Assembly (NCBI GenBank): GCA_046329495.1
Contig: JAXLUO010000013.1
Span: 39,883-103,882, forward strand
Reading direction: 5' to 3'
Source of the DNA: Bog-950 sp046329495
GTDB taxonomy: Bacteria > Bacteroidota > Bacteroidia > Chitinophagales > LD1
Length of the DNA: 64,000 nt
Shown here: positions 16,457-24,971 of the stretch, in pieces
Layout of the letters: the number at the start of each line of letters is the position of its first letter
Position numbering within the stretch: position 1 is the stretch's first letter
The notes under the pieces: generated by a model
Told to the model about the DNA's origin: nothing
Seen by the model: only the letters and a program-made list of their open reading frames with translations
Database searches by the model: none
Program-made: the position numbers and the translations under genes

Positions 16457-17035
16457 CTGTGTAATGCGGGCTACGTATTTTCCTATGATGTCAAATTCCA
16501 GATTCACCTTGCTGCCTGCAAGCACCTGCTGTATGTTAGTGTGTTCGTATGTATAGGGGATAATGGCCACACTAAATTGATCGTTTACTGCATTAAAAGC
16601 CGTAAGCGAGATACCATTTATACAAATGGAGCCTTTTTCTACTATCAGATTTTCGCGGTTGGGTTTATAACGGAAAGTGTACAACCAACTGCCGTTTTGT
16701 TCTTCAACACTAAGGCACTCGCCGGTTTGGTCAACATGCCCCTGCACAATGTGGCCATCCAGCCGGTCGCCAATTTTGGTGCAGCGTTCCAGGTTTATAA
16801 GGTCGCCGGTGTTAAGCGAGCTCAAATTGGTTTTCGCCAGGGTTTCGGCAATGGCGGTTACAGTATGTTGCCCGTTGCCGCAGGCAATAACCGTTAAGCA
16901 TACGCCGTTGTGGGCTACACTTTGGTCAACCTTTAATTCGTTCGAAATAGGAGAGGTGATAGTTAAATGTAGGTTGCCGGCTTCCTTGCGCAAATCGGCC
17001 ACATGCCCGGTGGTTTCAATAATACCTGTAAACAT
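16436..17035 (-). CDS. ribE: Riboflavin synthase, alpha chain
   Basis: Riboflavin synthase dismutates two molecules of 6,7-dimethyl-8-ribityllumazine into riboflavin. The 199-residue protein has the two tandem lumazine-binding barrels: the first opens with the signature MFTGIIETTGHVADL and contains VAHNGVCLTV; the second starts near DGHIVQGHVDQTGECL and contains the matching CINGISLTAF. Length is normal for the family. No other riboflavin gene is nearby. The 3' end overlaps the convergent Sua5-type gene by 21 bases. Confidence 0.96.
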   Translation of the reverse strand: MFTGIIETTGHVADLRKEAGNLHLTITSPISNELKVDQSVAHNGVCLTVIACGNGQHTVTAIAETLAKTNLSSLNTGDLINLERCTKIGDRLDGHIVQGHVDQTGECLSVEEQNGSWLYTFRYKPNRENLIVEKGSICINGISLTAFNAVNDQFSVAIIPYTYEHTNIQQVLAGSKVNLEFDIIGKYVARITQLGGSAA

Positions 17036-17054
17036 AACGGGGGCAAATAAACAA

Positions 17055-19853
17055 CTATTTTCCCCTTATCAGGTGTATTACCCCGCCGCCTTTTTTATCG
17101 CCGCTCAACGGCTTCTTAACTAAGCCGCCCAGGTGCTGCTCGTAATAGAACCCTGCATACAGGTAAACGCCGTCGCTTACCGGTTTGCCGGTTTTCTGGT
17201 CGTTCCCGTTCCAGTTAATCATCGGGTCGGTAGTTTGGTAAACCTCCACACCCCAGCGATCCATAATGTGCATTTCAATCTTCGGCACAAAACGGAACGG
17301 CAGGAATGGATGGAACACATCGTTGTGTCCGTCGCCATTTGGCGTAAAGGTGTTAGGCAGTATGTAATAAGGGCAGTTGTCGATACAAACGATATTGCTG
17401 TAAGCGCTTTGGTTACCCACCCGGTCTACGGCGGTAACAGCATAACAACCGGCTAAGCTTTCAGCCAGTATATGGTCAAAGATGGTATCGTTACGGTTGG
17501 TGATGCTATCTACCAGCTTCATGCCTGTTGAGTCGTCACCAAAGTAAATGTAGTATCTGTCTATATCACTGCTGCACGGGTCGTTTTGGTTTATCCAGCT
17601 TAAGTGATTAATGAATTGATCGCCCACCCATGGCTGACCGGCATATTGGTCGCAGTCGTTGAATACGGTTAAAGCCCGCGGACATGGTGGCACAGTATCA
17701 ATAGGCACTCCACATTCTTCCTGCGATTTATTGATTAGCGGACGAGGAAGTGCCGTTAAGGTATAATGTCCATAGCCTTTAACGTAGTAGCAATAAGTGG
17801 AATCGTTTATCAAGCCCGTATCGGCGTAGGCATGGGTATACGAAATGCCGATAGAATCGAAGGTGCTGGTTGCATTGTTCAACCTAAAGATGCTGAAGCT
17901 GTCGTTGGTCCATGGCACTTGTTCCTGCCAGGTTAAGCCTAAGCTTTGGTCGCTGGAGTTAACAGTAAGGAAGGTGCTGCTGGCCGGGCTGGTGCTGCCA
18001 ATGGTATCATTCTGCGAGAAGAACCAAAGTTTATAACACCATGGAGTTGTTTTGGTATCCAGGTTGGTATCTAAATAGCTGGTGTCGGTAATACCTGTAT
18101 AGCTATTGGCTGTTTTACTATTAACCAGGGTTGCTGCACCGCCAATGGTAAAGCCCTGGTTGCGGTAAAGTTCAAAGCGATAAGGCGGCGGGAATTGGAT
18201 GGTATCAAGGTTGTTGCCACCTGCCAAGGGTTTGGTCCAACGCACAAAAAGTTGTCCGTTGTTTACATCGGTTTGCTGCACATCGGCATTAATAATTACC
18301 GGTACGGCAATGGGCATGTAAACGCATACTTCGTCGCTTGGTACGCTGGCGGTTTGATTAAACACAAATAAACCGTTAGGCGATAGCTGCCCAAAATGTG
18401 CCAGTACGCGATAGCTGTATTGCTGACCTATTACAGCGGTATTATCAGTATAGGTATAAGTAAAAATATTGGCACCTGTAAGTTTGGTATAGCCGCGGTT
18501 ATCTAAACCGGTTTCGCAGTAATCGGGTAAAAACGAATCGCATCCAAGTTTACGCCAAACGCTAAATCCTCTAAAATCAGGACTGCCTGCACAGATATAA
18601 GGGTTTTGCCAGTTTAACACAACGCTTTGCGGGGTTGCTGTAGCCGTCAGATTTTTAACCGGCGGTGCAATTACATGTATCTGCCAGGTTTCAATGTCAA
18701 CCAATGGTGCCGGAATAGGACCTCCAGGGCCCGGCACAAAGTAATCGTCGCTGGCTTTAAATACTACAATGTAAGGTTGCTTTTGAATATGATCGCAGGT
18801 AGTGTTCCAGTTAAAGATTCCGGTGGCAGGGTTACCCGAAAACTGGTTAAAGTTGGCCGGTGAATTGGTCATGGAGAGCGGTCCGCCATAGGCGCTTAAT
18901 GTAACCGTTTGGTTGGTTTGCTTATCGGTAGCACTAATATTTACGGCCAGTGTTTCTCCCGCGCGTACACACGTATCCCTCACCGGCGATAAAACCGGTG
19001 GGTCATTCGGGTCGCTGTTTACGATTATCTGCATGTCCCTTATCAGGGTGCCAATCAATATGCCCTCCCTGTATTCGCGCACCATAATGGCGATGTTAAA
19101 GATGCCTACCCGGCAGGGAACGGCCCAGGTTATAAAACCGGTATGCCTGTCGATAGTAAAAGTATTGGTAGGGTAGTTGTTGCTGCGGCAATAGCTATCC
19201 GGAAATACATACAGCGGCACATCCGAACCTTTTGCCTGCAAACAGGCAATTAACTCAAAATCCAAACTATCGCCATCGGGATCGTAAGCTGCGGGGTTAT
19301 GAAAAAAGGTATCGTTTACGTTGGCGTAATCTATAGGAGGGTTCAGCAGCACAGGAGAGGAATCGTAACCGATATTCTCAACCGCCGTTGGGTAGAAAAG
19401 CGTATCCTCCACATAAAAAGGCACGTTCACTGATCCTCCTCCGCCGATGTTCAAAATACCATCTATGCGGTTCTGATCTTCAAACGAAATAATAAACCAG
19501 CGGTTTGGCGGTGGTGGCGGACCGGGGTACGTGTGCACACCTCGGTAAACGTTTTTGTTGATGTCGGCAAAAATCAATTCGCCATCGGGGTAGCCATCCG
19601 AGTTTAGGTCGGGACCGTTAATACGGGCAATGGTATCAACGGTTCCATCACCCCAGTCGATAGGAATGGTATTGCGGTCGGCCAGGATACTGGGGTAGCT
19701 TATCTTGCTATAGGTAATTACAAAGGCTTCGTATTTATAATTGCCTATCAGGCGGTAGATAATTTCACCGGCCCTGTAGTGTGTAGCATAAGTTAAAAGG
19801 CTGGTAAAGCATAACAACCCCACAAGCAAAAACGCGCGTAAACCAGTTTTCAT
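17055..19853 (-). CDS. Large secreted multi-domain protein with T9SS type B sorting domain
   Basis: Starting at the ATG at 19853 gives 932 residues with a signal peptide (MKTGLRAFLLVGLLCFTSLL). The longer frame to 19997 would put 48 residues ahead of it. The N-terminal half is beta-rich with cadherin-like segments (NDPPVLSPVRDTCVRAGETL). Several fibronectin III-like modules follow from about residue 430 (PPVKNLTATATPQSVVLNWQ) to about 770. The last 90 residues (LPNTFTPNGDGHNDVFHPF ... DRWGVEVYQ) are the gliding-motility-associated C-terminal domain. This is a probable surface or adhesion protein exported by the type IX system, without catalytic motifs I recognise. Confidence 0.87.
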   Translation of the reverse strand: MKTGLRAFLLVGLLCFTSLLTYATHYRAGEIIYRLIGNYKYEAFVITYSKISYPSILADRNTIPIDWGDGTVDTIARINGPDLNSDGYPDGELIFADINKNVYRGVHTYPGPPPPPNRWFIISFEDQNRIDGILNIGGGGSVNVPFYVEDTLFYPTAVENIGYDSSPVLLNPPIDYANVNDTFFHNPAAYDPDGDSLDFELIACLQAKGSDVPLYVFPDSYCRSNNYPTNTFTIDRHTGFITWAVPCRVGIFNIAIMVREYREGILIGTLIRDMQIIVNSDPNDPPVLSPVRDTCVRAGETLAVNISATDKQTNQTVTLSAYGGPLSMTNSPANFNQFSGNPATGIFNWNTTCDHIQKQPYIVVFKASDDYFVPGPGGPIPAPLVDIETWQIHVIAPPVKNLTATATPQSVVLNWQNPYICAGSPDFRGFSVWRKLGCDSFLPDYCETGLDNRGYTKLTGANIFTYTYTDNTAVIGQQYSYRVLAHFGQLSPNGLFVFNQTASVPSDEVCVYMPIAVPVIINADVQQTDVNNGQLFVRWTKPLAGGNNLDTIQFPPPYRFELYRNQGFTIGGAATLVNSKTANSYTGITDTSYLDTNLDTKTTPWCYKLWFFSQNDTIGSTSPASSTFLTVNSSDQSLGLTWQEQVPWTNDSFSIFRLNNATSTFDSIGISYTHAYADTGLINDSTYCYYVKGYGHYTLTALPRPLINKSQEECGVPIDTVPPCPRALTVFNDCDQYAGQPWVGDQFINHLSWINQNDPCSSDIDRYYIYFGDDSTGMKLVDSITNRNDTIFDHILAESLAGCYAVTAVDRVGNQSAYSNIVCIDNCPYYILPNTFTPNGDGHNDVFHPFLPFRFVPKIEMHIMDRWGVEVYQTTDPMINWNGNDQKTGKPVSDGVYLYAGFYYEQHLGGLVKKPLSGDKKGGGVIHLIRGK

Positions 19854-19971
19854 CGAATCCAAAATACGTAAATAATATGCATTTATTGTACAAGCCTGCG
19901 TGTTACGCACAATACCGGTATTTCTACTTTTTTTATGACAATTCTGTGGAGATTCTGCCGTTCCTGCATCA

Positions 19972-19979
19972 TAGCTTTG
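19972..19979 (+). promoter_or_regulatory. -7 promoter element of the vWA protein gene
   Basis: TAGCTTTG matches the Bacteroidota TAnnTTTG element and ends 16 bases before the ATG at 19996. No convincing -33 TTG was found at the expected distance. Confidence 0.45.
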
Positions 19980-19995
19980 TTTAAAACCCATTGCC

Positions 19996-21915
19996 ATGCA
20001 AAAAATCCTACTCCTTTTACTGGTCTACCTAAGCGTTGGGCAGCTACATGCCCAAAAAGTGGTTTACGGTAAAATTACTGATAGCCAAACAGGCGACCCT
20101 GTAGCTTTAGCTACTATAGGCTGGAAAGGTACTCAACTGGGTGTTATATCCGATTTTGACGGTAAATACCGGCTTAGCGGATTACCTGCCGCGAAAGGTA
20201 CGATTGAGGTGAATCTGGTGGGTTACGAAATCTATACACAAAATGTAGATATCAGTAATACCGATTCGCTGCTTGTAAATGTAAGCATCAAGCAGAGTAA
20301 GGCAGAGTTAAAGGAAGTTGTGGTTGTAACTTCCGGTGTAACACTTTCTGCCGGCACCAAAAGCCGTGGTAAGATGAACGCCGTTGGCCGCGGCTCCGTT
20401 GCACCGATGGCAGCTTATGGGTATGCTTCCGCGCCTTCTTATCAATGGGCCGATGTTGCTGAACTGCCTGATCTGGGTGATGTGGCCGAAGATACCGTTG
20501 GTAATTTTGACTACCGCAAAGTGATCAAAAATCCATTCTCCACCTTCTCTATTGATGTGGACGATGGCTCTTACTCGCTGATGCGCAAAAGCGTAAAAAG
20601 TGGACACCTGCCTGCCAAAGACGAAGTGCGTACAGAAGAATTTGTAAACTATTTCGATTATCACTATCCGCTGCCACAATCGCAGGAAGCGCCTTTTAGT
20701 GTTTATACCGAGATGAGTAACTGCCCCTGGAACCCATCGCACAAATTATTGCACTTAGGGGTGCAGGGTTATGATGTGGTACAGAGCAATCTGCCGCCAA
20801 GCAACCTGGTTTTCTTATTGGATGTGTCGGGCTCCATGATGTCGGATGATAAATTGCCGCTGGTGCAGAAGGCATTTAATTACATGGTGGATGAATTGCG
20901 TGCTGAAGATGTAGTTTCCATTGTAGTATATGCCGGTAATAGCGGTTTGGTGTTACCGCCTACCCATGGTAATGAAAAGGCGAAAATAAAAGAGGCCATT
21001 AATAAACTGGAAGCCGGCGGTTCTACTGCCGGTGGTGCGGGTATTGAACTGGCATACAAAACGGCCAAAGAAAATTTCCTGCCCAATGGCAACAACCGCG
21101 TAATACTGGCAACCGATGGCGATTTTAATGTGGGCATCAGCGATGATGCGGGTTTGGTGAAGTTGATTGAACAAAAGCGCGATGATGGTATCTTTTTATC
21201 GGTGGTGGGCTGCGGTAGCGGTAACTACCAGGATAAGAAAATGGAGCAACTGGCCGACCACGGAAATGGCTACTATGGCTATATAGACGATGAGGCCGAA
21301 GCCAAGCGCATTTTTGCCAAACAAATGGGTGCTACTATTCTTACCATTGCCAAGGATGTAAAACTGCAGGTTGAGTTTAACCCTAAGTGGGTAAAAGAAT
21401 ACAAACTGGTAGGCTACGAAAACCGGATTCTAAAAGATGAAGAGTTTAAAGATGATAAAAAAGATGCCGGCGAATTAGGTGGCGGCAGTTCGGTAACGGC
21501 TTTGTACGAAGTGGTGTTGTATGATGCTCCTAATTTGAATGCTTCCATCGAGAAGAATGCGAAACTGGACTATGCCACTTTTGGTGAGCGCGATATTATG
21601 GCGTTGAACATACGCTATAAAGATCCGAAGGGAACACAGAGTAAACTCATTACCAAAATGCTGCAGGATAATTCGGTGGCACCTGATAAAACCAGCGATG
21701 ATTTCCGCTTCGCTGCTGCGGTGGCTATGACGGGTATGTTCCTGAAAGATGCTAAGAACAAAGGCAATACCACCCTTGATATGGCTTATGCTTTAGCGGT
21801 AGCAGCAAAAGGTGATGATAAGGACGGATATCGTACTGAGTTCTGCGAACTGCTGAAGAAAATGAAAAACCTGAAACCTTCGGAAGCGCGCAAGAATTCG
21901 AAAGAAAGCGATTAA
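19996..21915 (+). CDS. YfbK-like vWA domain protein with carboxypeptidase-regulatory-like domain
   Basis: The 639-residue protein has a signal peptide (MQKILLLLLVYLSVGQLHAQ), then a carboxypeptidase-regulatory-like beta domain to about residue 100 (VYGKITDSQTGDPVALATI). The segment NPFSTFSIDVDDGSYS is the N-terminal part of the YfbK family. A von Willebrand A domain follows with an intact metal-ion site (FLLDVSGSM near residue 275), and the remaining about 180 residues correspond to the YfbK C-terminal domain. It is probably attached to or secreted from the envelope and bind partners in a metal-dependent way. Its function in Bacteroidota is not established. Confidence 0.88.
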   Translation: MQKILLLLLVYLSVGQLHAQKVVYGKITDSQTGDPVALATIGWKGTQLGVISDFDGKYRLSGLPAAKGTIEVNLVGYEIYTQNVDISNTDSLLVNVSIKQSKAELKEVVVVTSGVTLSAGTKSRGKMNAVGRGSVAPMAAYGYASAPSYQWADVAELPDLGDVAEDTVGNFDYRKVIKNPFSTFSIDVDDGSYSLMRKSVKSGHLPAKDEVRTEEFVNYFDYHYPLPQSQEAPFSVYTEMSNCPWNPSHKLLHLGVQGYDVVQSNLPPSNLVFLLDVSGSMMSDDKLPLVQKAFNYMVDELRAEDVVSIVVYAGNSGLVLPPTHGNEKAKIKEAINKLEAGGSTAGGAGIELAYKTAKENFLPNGNNRVILATDGDFNVGISDDAGLVKLIEQKRDDGIFLSVVGCGSGNYQDKKMEQLADHGNGYYGYIDDEAEAKRIFAKQMGATILTIAKDVKLQVEFNPKWVKEYKLVGYENRILKDEEFKDDKKDAGELGGGSSVTALYEVVLYDAPNLNASIEKNAKLDYATFGERDIMALNIRYKDPKGTQSKLITKMLQDNSVAPDKTSDDFRFAAAVAMTGMFLKDAKNKGNTTLDMAYALAVAAKGDDKDGYRTEFCELLKKMKNLKPSEARKNSKESD

Positions 21916-23144
21916 GCCTTCAACAGTTTTTTAGGATAGAATACATAATATTTAACCACCGGCACGCTCAATACTGAAATGTTGAGTTGGTCGCTGGCCT
22001 GGGCTATATCAACTATCTCGCCCTTGTTGGTTAAAATATTAATCCGGTTCTCGGTTGGGTTGTAGGCATAATTGCTGGTAGAGTCGGAAAATACCAGGAA
22101 ACTGGCTTCCTCTTCACTTAGCTTATACGCCTTCATGGCTGCGCTGGTAAGCTCTTTTATTTTGCCGTAAGGGAAAGCTTTATTGCTGATCTCTATCTTA
22201 AACAAACGGCGGTCAAGGATAGCTTCACATAAAGTGCGTAAAACTTTATCATCGCTGTGCTGCCAATATTTAAAGGCCGATACAATATCAATATCATCTA
22301 ACTGCGAGTAATGCTCCAATACCTTTGGATCTTTTTCAAAGTCCTTAAGCTTTACTTTATTACGCAAAAAGTAATTAAAGGCCGGCGAAGCATCTAAGTT
22401 TTTGCCTTGCTCAATTAGTAACTTGGCACGTTCAATGGCTTTCACCATCATCTGCTCCACACACAACACGGTTTTGTGCAGGTATACCTGCCAATACATC
22501 AAACGGCGGGCAATGATGAAACTTTCGATGGAGTAAATGCCTTTCTCTTCAATTACCAGTTCATCATTCTTTACGTTCATCATTTCAATGATGCGTTCGT
22601 AACTGATAACGCCCTCGTTTACGCCGGTAAAGAAGGAGTCGCGGGTCAGGTAATCCAGCCGGTCCATATCTAATTGAGACGATACCAACTGGTGTAAAAA
22701 CTTTTTTTTGTAACGGCCTTCAAATATGGCAATGGCCATATCCAGCTTACCTTTAAAAGCATCATTCAGCCGGTGCATATACATTTTGGAAAGTTCTTCG
22801 TGGTGCACATCCTTAATCAGGCTGTGCTCCAGCGTGTGCGAGAACGGTCCATGGCCTATGTCGTGTAACAGAATGGCTATGCAGGCAGCTAATTCCTCTG
22901 CCTCGGTAATTTTATTCCCCTTGATTTTTAGAATAGAGAGCGCTTTACGCATTAAATGAAACGCACCTAAGGCATGGTGAAAACGCGTGTGAATCGCACC
23001 GGGGTATACATAATCGCTGAGGCCCAATTGCTTAATACGGCGCAGGCGCTGAAAATACGGGTGTTCAATTATGTCGAACACCAGCTCGTGCGGAATGGTA
23101 ATAAAACCATGTACCGGATCATTGAATATTTTGCGCTTATTCAT
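21912..23144 (-). CDS. HD-domain hydrolase (dNTPase-like)
   Basis: This 410-residue cytoplasmic protein has the HD superfamily motif set: RFHHALGAFHLMRK (first His), AILLHDIGHGPFSHTLEH (HD doublet with a following H), and LDMDRLDYLTRDS (final Asp). The opening KIFNDPVHGFITIP is typical of the SAMHD1/dGTPase-like branch, so it probably hydrolyses deoxynucleoside triphosphates or other phosphomonoesters. It is shorter than true dGTPases (about 500). It is divergently transcribed from porX, and its 3' end overlaps the preceding convergent gene by four bases. Confidence 0.88.
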   Translation of the reverse strand: MNKRKIFNDPVHGFITIPHELVFDIIEHPYFQRLRRIKQLGLSDYVYPGAIHTRFHHALGAFHLMRKALSILKIKGNKITEAEELAACIAILLHDIGHGPFSHTLEHSLIKDVHHEELSKMYMHRLNDAFKGKLDMAIAIFEGRYKKKFLHQLVSSQLDMDRLDYLTRDSFFTGVNEGVISYERIIEMMNVKNDELVIEEKGIYSIESFIIARRLMYWQVYLHKTVLCVEQMMVKAIERAKLLIEQGKNLDASPAFNYFLRNKVKLKDFEKDPKVLEHYSQLDDIDIVSAFKYWQHSDDKVLRTLCEAILDRRLFKIEISNKAFPYGKIKELTSAAMKAYKLSEEEASFLVFSDSTSNYAYNPTENRINILTNKGEIVDIAQASDQLNISVLSVPVVKYYVFYPKKLLKA

Positions 23145-23218
23145 CTGCGTGCGGGCCTTTTACGTTTCTTAACGGCTGCAATTTATAACATCACACAATA
23201 TTTAGGCAGCCCGCTCTT

Positions 23219-23226
23219 TATATTTG
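23219..23226 (+). promoter_or_regulatory. -7 promoter element of porX
   Basis: TATATTTG is an exact TAnnTTTG match. Transcription would begin a few bases downstream, inside or after an ATG at 23228. This argues that translation starts at the ATG at 23276 instead, giving a leader of about 45 bases. Confidence 0.55.
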
Positions 23227-23275
23227 CATGAGTAATACAGGAATAACTAACTTACCCGCCGGTAAAACACAAGCA

Positions 23276-24832
23276 ATGAATAACATAACTATACTATGGG
23301 CCGATGATGAGATCGACTTGCTTAAACCTTCCATCATGTTTCTGGAGAATAAGGGTTATACCCTTATCCCCGTTACCAATGGTAAGGATGCTATCGATCG
23401 TGTAGCACAAAAGGGAATTGATGTAGTGTTTTTAGATGAAAGTATGCCCGGCTTAACCGGGCTTGAAACCCTGCAGCGCATTAAGCAGATTGATAACCAC
23501 GTACCCGTGGTTATGATTACCAAGAATGAAGAAGAAAACCTGATGGAAGATGCCATCGGTTCGCAGATTGCCGATTACCTGATTAAGCCGGTAAAACCGC
23601 AACAAATTCTCTCTACGCTAAAGAAGATTATCGATAACCAGCGCCTGGTGAGCGAGAAAACCACCAGTAGCTATCAGCAGGAGTTCCAGAAGTTGTTTAT
23701 GCGCATGCAGGATAACCTGGACTACAAGGACTGGACTGAATTATACCGTCAGCTTATTTACTGGGAAATTGAACTGAACCGCAGCGGCAGTGCTATGGCT
23801 GATGTGTTCGATAACCAAAAAGAAGAGGCCAACCGCGAGTTCAACAAATTTGTGGTAAAGAATTACAAGAACTGGATAAACACCGAGCCCGGCCCTAACG
23901 CCCCGGTAATGAGCCACACCTTATTGAAGAATAAGCTGGTGCCCATGCTGAAGGATAACAAGCCCACCTTTTTGGTGTTGATTGATAACCTGCGTTACGA
24001 CCAGTGGAAATCCATTCAGCCCCTGGTTATGGAGAACTTCCGTATTGATGAGGAGGATTCCTTCTTCGCCATGCTGCCAACTGCCACGCAGTATTCGCGT
24101 AATGCCATTTTTGCGGGATTAACACCGTTACAGATTTCGCAACAGTTCCCTGATATGTGGAAGAACGATGACGATGAAGGCGGTAAAAACCTGCACGAGG
24201 CTGACTTTTTAGATGCCTTCCTCAAGCGCACTTTCCGCGAGCCTATCAAACACCAATACGTAAAAATTACCAACCACCGCGATGGCGAGTTGCTGGAAAA
24301 TAACATTACCAACTATCTTAATAACAATCTTACCGTAATCGTTTACAACTTCGTGGATATGCTTAGCCACGCCCGTACCGAAATGGAAGTGCTGAAGGAG
24401 CTGGCCAGCGACGAAGCTGCCTACCGTTCACTATCGCTTTCATGGTTCGATCATTCGCCACTGCAAAATGCACTGAAGAAGCTGGCCGAAAAGGACGTAA
24501 ATCTATTGCTGACTACCGACCACGGTACCGTGCGGGTTAAGGATCCAAGCCGCTGCATTGGCGACCGCGAAACTACTACCAACATCCGTTACAAAACAGG
24601 CAAAAACCTGAACTACGATGAAAAGGATGTATACGCCGTACGCGAACCCGAACAAATCGGTTTGCCAAAGTCGCGCCTTAGCTCAACCTACATATTTGCT
24701 AAGGAGAATAAATACCTGGTTTACCCTAACAACTACAACTACTTCGTAAACTTTTATAAGGATACCTTCCAGCACGGTGGTATTTCGCTGGAGGAAATGA
24801 TAGTGCCGGTTATTAAACTGAGTCGCAAATAG
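23276..24832 (+). CDS. porX: PorX: T9SS response regulator with PglZ phosphodiesterase domain
   Basis: The 518-residue protein joins a CheY-like receiver (residues 1-120; acidic pocket D10/D11, probable phospho-acceptor D54 in VVFLDESMPG, and the conserved lysine in YLIKPVKP) to a helical linker and a PglZ/alkaline-phosphatase-fold domain (FLVLIDNLRYDQWKS, MLPTATQYSRNA with the likely nucleophile threonine at 271, and LLTTDHGTVRVKDP). This architecture is that of PorX, which with the sensor kinase PorY controls type IX secretion genes and has been reported to hydrolyse oligonucleotides. The start at 23276 gives the usual PorX length. No porY is in the window. A terminator follows. Confidence 0.93.
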   Translation: MNNITILWADDEIDLLKPSIMFLENKGYTLIPVTNGKDAIDRVAQKGIDVVFLDESMPGLTGLETLQRIKQIDNHVPVVMITKNEEENLMEDAIGSQIADYLIKPVKPQQILSTLKKIIDNQRLVSEKTTSSYQQEFQKLFMRMQDNLDYKDWTELYRQLIYWEIELNRSGSAMADVFDNQKEEANREFNKFVVKNYKNWINTEPGPNAPVMSHTLLKNKLVPMLKDNKPTFLVLIDNLRYDQWKSIQPLVMENFRIDEEDSFFAMLPTATQYSRNAIFAGLTPLQISQQFPDMWKNDDDEGGKNLHEADFLDAFLKRTFREPIKHQYVKITNHRDGELLENNITNYLNNNLTVIVYNFVDMLSHARTEMEVLKELASDEAAYRSLSLSWFDHSPLQNALKKLAEKDVNLLLTTDHGTVRVKDPSRCIGDRETTTNIRYKTGKNLNYDEKDVYAVREPEQIGLPKSRLSSTYIFAKENKYLVYPNNYNYFVNFYKDTFQHGGISLEEMIVPVIKLSRK

Positions 24833-24856
24833 TGCCTTTTATCAGCTAAATTTTCA

Positions 24857-24883
24857 AACGCCCCGCATTCCGGGGCGTTTTTT
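24857..24883 (+). terminator. Rho-independent terminator after porX
   Basis: ACGCCCC at 24858-24864 pairs with GGGGCGT at 24872-24878, followed by a T run, about 25 bases after the porX stop. Confidence 0.9.
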
Positions 24884-24928
24884 GTTGGTGGATATTCGGG
24901 TCTTTTTTTTCTTCTTCCCCGACGAACT

Positions 24929-24936
24929 TATTTTTG
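24929..24936 (+). promoter_or_regulatory. -7 promoter element of the TonB-dependent receptor gene
   Basis: TATTTTTG matches TAnnTTTG and lies 35 bases before the preferred ATG at 24972. The upstream -33 position falls in a T-rich tract. Confidence 0.45.
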
Positions 24937-24971
24937 CCCCCGGTGTTTAAATGGATGAAGTAACCCTGTAT

